Source of the DNA: Lentisphaerota bacterium
GTDB lineage: Bacteria > Verrucomicrobiota > Lentisphaeria > Victivallales > Victivallaceae
Length of the DNA: 64,000 bases
Direction of reading: 5' to 3'
Assembly: GCA_017134815.1 (NCBI GenBank)
Contig: CP071032.1
Location: 186,001-250,000, forward strand
In this document: piece after piece, positions 61,687 through 64,000 of the stretch
Layout of the letters: every line of letters begins with the position of its first letter
Numbering within the stretch: the stretch's first letter is position 1
The notes under the pieces: model-generated
Databases searched by the model: none
What the model was told of the DNA's origin: nothing
What the model saw: the letters and a program-made list of their open reading frames with translations, nothing else
Position numbers and translations under genes: made by a program

Positions 61687-64000
61687 ATGGACGAGAAAAA
61701 AAATTCCCAGAATAATAATAAAAAAGAAAAGACCGGAAATGGTTTTAAGTTCCGGTATTGCCTGTATATAGCTGTAGCGCTGCTGGTTTTACTTTCACTG
61801 TTTTCTCATAAGGCTGGTGACTTTGCCATTATTGAGGGCGGCAGCGATGATATGATTGGAAACTGGATCGGCAGCGTAGGAGCTCATCTTTCCTGTTTTT
61901 TACTGTATATGTTTGGTATTGCAGCCTATCCCCTGACTATTCTGCTGGTAATCTGTGCGCTGCGTCCACTGTTACCCTTTCCAACATTCAGAAGGGGGTA
62001 TTCCGGCGCCCTGCTGGCTATTTTTATCGGTACAACGGTTTTGTTTGCCGTTTCTCCGCAGTCTTTTTCTGACCGGACAAGCGACTTGGGAATTGGTCGA
62101 AAGTCAGCTCCGGCGTACGCTTTATCCGGAGGGGTAATTGGTCAGGTGCTGGCTTCTCCTTCAGACGGTGAAATTCAGCCTGGTTATGTGCGCCGCTTTA
62201 TCGGGACGGTCGGGACGGTTATTGTTGCAATGGTGTTTTTACTGGCAGGACTGATTTTCCTCTGGCTGGCTGACTGGCATGTTGTCGCCAGGGCAATGCT
62301 GTCCAATGTACCAGCCGCCGCTGATGCGGTTAACGGCCTGGCGAGTCGGATACGTGAACGCGAAGCGGCGGCCGCAGCCGCAAACGGAACAGCTATTGAA
62401 GGCGGGCCGGATCCAGAGGAGGACGAAGATGAAAGCCGCTCTATCGGCAGCGCCCGTGAAGCCCTGCTGCGGTTGCGCAGACAGAAAGTTACGGGACAGG
62501 AAGACCAGGAGGATGAACCGGAGGACGCTGAACCGCCTCAGGCTGAAGATCCGGAACCAGTGATTGAAACTCCTGTTCCACTGAGTTCACAGCCACTGTC
62601 CCCAAGTACACACACAGCAGATGGCAAGTTAAATGATGCTGCCCCGGATACTCATACTACTGTCAAGGGACAGGAGGTGTCAGCGCCAAAACGTGCTGAA
62701 GAATTTATAATGCCGCCTATAACCATGCTGGGCAAAGGTCCGGAAGCTTCTGGCGAGAGTGTTGCGGCGATTGATCATGCCAAAGAGATTCTGCAGCAGA
62801 CACTTGAGAGCTTTAATATTGACGGTCATGTGACCGGGTATGTCAGCGGACCGAGGGTAACCCGCTATGAGATTTCACTCTCTCCAGGAATTAAAGTGGA
62901 GAAAGTAGCTAATATTGGTAACAACATAGCTATGGAGCTTGAGGCACAGAGTATTCGTATTCTGGCTCCGATTCCAGGCAAAAATGCTGTGGGGGTTGAA
63001 GCGCCGAATTCAAAAGCTCAGGCGGTTTTCCTGCGTTCGCTTATGGAGACAGATACCTGGAAACGCTGTAATTGTGAAATCCCGATTGTACTGGGTAAGG
63101 ATGTCAGCGGCAAGCCGATAATTCTGGATTTGGCCAAAGCTCCTCACCTGCTGATCGCCGGAGCTACGGGCAGTGGTAAAAGTGTATGTATGAATACGCT
63201 GATAATGAGTCTCCTGTTCAAATTCAATCCTGAGGAGCTGCGCATGATTCTGGTAGATCCGAAGGTTGTGGAGATGGAAATGTACTCGTCGCTGCCGCAT
63301 TTGATTACGCCAGTCGTCAATGATCCGCAAAAAGTCCCGGTAGCCTTGCGCTGGGCTGTAAATGAGATGGAGAAACGGTACCGGATTCTGGCAAAAGCCA
63401 GAGTCAAAAACCTGAAAGGTTATAACAGTAGAACTATTCCGCAGCATCCCGTGCTTGATGCTGATGGCAAGCCGATTCCGGATAAGTTGCCGGTACTGGT
63501 AATCATTGTTGACGAGCTGGCTGACGTGATGATGACCGATGCTAAAAGCGATGTTGAAACATCAATTGCCAGAATCGCCCAGAAAGGGCGAGCCGCGGGT
63601 GTCCACATTGTCATTGCCACCCAGCGTCCTTCGACAAATATTATTACCGGTGTAATCAAAGCCAACCTGCCGACAAGAATTGCGTTCCGGGTTGGATCTA
63701 TTGTTGACAGCCGGGTTATTCTTGATCAGAAAGGAGCTGAAACCCTGCTTGGCAGAGGTGATATGCTGTTTATTCCGCCGGGCAGTGCCAATCTGGACCG
63801 TATTCAAGGAGCCATGGTTGCCGATGAGGATATTGAAAAGGTGGTGGATTTTGTTGCCGGTCAGGCTGAACAGGAATTTGATAATAAAGTGGTTTCAGAA
63901 GAGGATGAAAATGGAACCGGGGCTTCTTCAGAGGCTTCAATCAGCGATGCTCCTGAAATTGATCCAATCATCAAAAAATACCTTAATCCCGGTGATGATG
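61687..64000 (+). CDS. ftsK: DNA translocase FtsK/SpoIIIE (3' end outside window)
   Basis: The frame is open from ATG 61687 to the window edge, 771 codons, so the C-terminal part is missing. Four TM segments lie in the first 195 residues. They are followed by an acidic, Pro-rich linker (about 205-350). The motor has an alpha domain (VTGYVSGPRVTRYEI) and Walker A AGATGSGKSVCMN from residue 491. Walker B is VIIVDELADVMM, and then come IARKG-type IARIAQKGRAAGVHI and IATQRPST. The gamma domain is not in view. FtsK pumps chromosome ends through the septum and aids dimer resolution at cell division. Confidence 0.95.
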   Translation, partial: MDEKKNSQNNNKKEKTGNGFKFRYCLYIAVALLVLLSLFSHKAGDFAIIEGGSDDMIGNWIGSVGAHLSCFLLYMFGIAAYPLTILLVICALRPLLPFPTFRRGYSGALLAIFIGTTVLFAVSPQSFSDRTSDLGIGRKSAPAYALSGGVIGQVLASPSDGEIQPGYVRRFIGTVGTVIVAMVFLLAGLIFLWLADWHVVARAMLSNVPAAADAVNGLASRIREREAAAAAANGTAIEGGPDPEEDEDESRSIGSAREALLRLRRQKVTGQEDQEDEPEDAEPPQAEDPEPVIETPVPLSSQPLSPSTHTADGKLNDAAPDTHTTVKGQEVSAPKRAEEFIMPPITMLGKGPEASGESVAAIDHAKEILQQTLESFNIDGHVTGYVSGPRVTRYEISLSPGIKVEKVANIGNNIAMELEAQSIRILAPIPGKNAVGVEAPNSKAQAVFLRSLMETDTWKRCNCEIPIVLGKDVSGKPIILDLAKAPHLLIAGATGSGKSVCMNTLIMSLLFKFNPEELRMILVDPKVVEMEMYSSLPHLITPVVNDPQKVPVALRWAVNEMEKRYRILAKARVKNLKGYNSRTIPQHPVLDADGKPIPDKLPVLVIIVDELADVMMTDAKSDVETSIARIAQKGRAAGVHIVIATQRPSTNIITGVIKANLPTRIAFRVGSIVDSRVILDQKGAETLLGRGDMLFIPPGSANLDRIQGAMVADEDIEKVVDFVAGQAEQEFDNKVVSEEDENGTGASSEASISDAPEIDPIIKKYLNPGDD

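Overview
The window reads as chromosomal DNA of a Gram-negative bacterium, most likely of the PVC group and perhaps Lentisphaerota. Support comes from LpxA (lipid A), several lipoproteins, a short prepilin-type protein followed by a cysteine/NNLKNIG stretch, and an ECF-sigma envelope operon. The taxonomic guess is inference; there is no rRNA in the window.

It splits into two halves at a tRNA-Arg near 28.2 kb. The left half (1-28.2 kb) is visibly AT-rich and accessory, with long gene-poor gaps, decayed genes and lineage-specific paralogues. From 0.6 to 17.8 kb lies a block of three interleaved families. Family A has four exported CxxC proteins plus a degraded fifth copy. Family B has three exported proteins, one fused to a 5'-nucleotidase-like phosphoesterase and one carrying C-terminal 55-residue repeats. 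Family C has two proteins without signal peptides and with GQxH and PIGxxHLF motifs. A and C share a layout resembling the EreA/ChaN/TraB-GumN superfamily; most A copies have lost the His residues. A stand-alone PPP-type phosphatase sits among them. Next come a P-loop protein (probably DUF4914), then an AT-rich glycosyltransferase pair. The larger transferase ends in six tandem copies of the 55-residue repeat seen in a family B protein. After these come a pseudogene with two internal ochre stops, and a membrane protein beside a 33-residue Pro-rich peptide.

The right half (28.4-64 kb) is GC-richer housekeeping DNA: a 2-hydroxyacid dehydrogenase, dapA, a flavin-binding protein overlapping a PEP-synthase/rifampin-phosphotransferase-like enzyme, hrpA, mnmG with an orphan OppC-type permease, a six-gene sigma/anti-sigma/envelope operon, a release-factor-like protein overlapping an Eda homologue, purD, two identical tRNA-Phe genes, a polyprenyl synthase, lpxA, gpmI, an RRM protein, a macrodomain protein, gnd, a GT28-type glycosyltransferase, a lipoprotein hydrolase, a CrtI-like oxidoreductase, a YihY/BrkB protein and the first part of ftsK.

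The most striking single observation is in the Eda homologue. The Schiff-base lysine is replaced by Gln, while a Lys appears at the position aligned with E. coli Thr161 on the neighbouring barrel strand, which suggests a relocated catalytic lysine. The most system-like observation is the A/B/C exported-protein block and its repeat domain shared with the glycosyltransferase.
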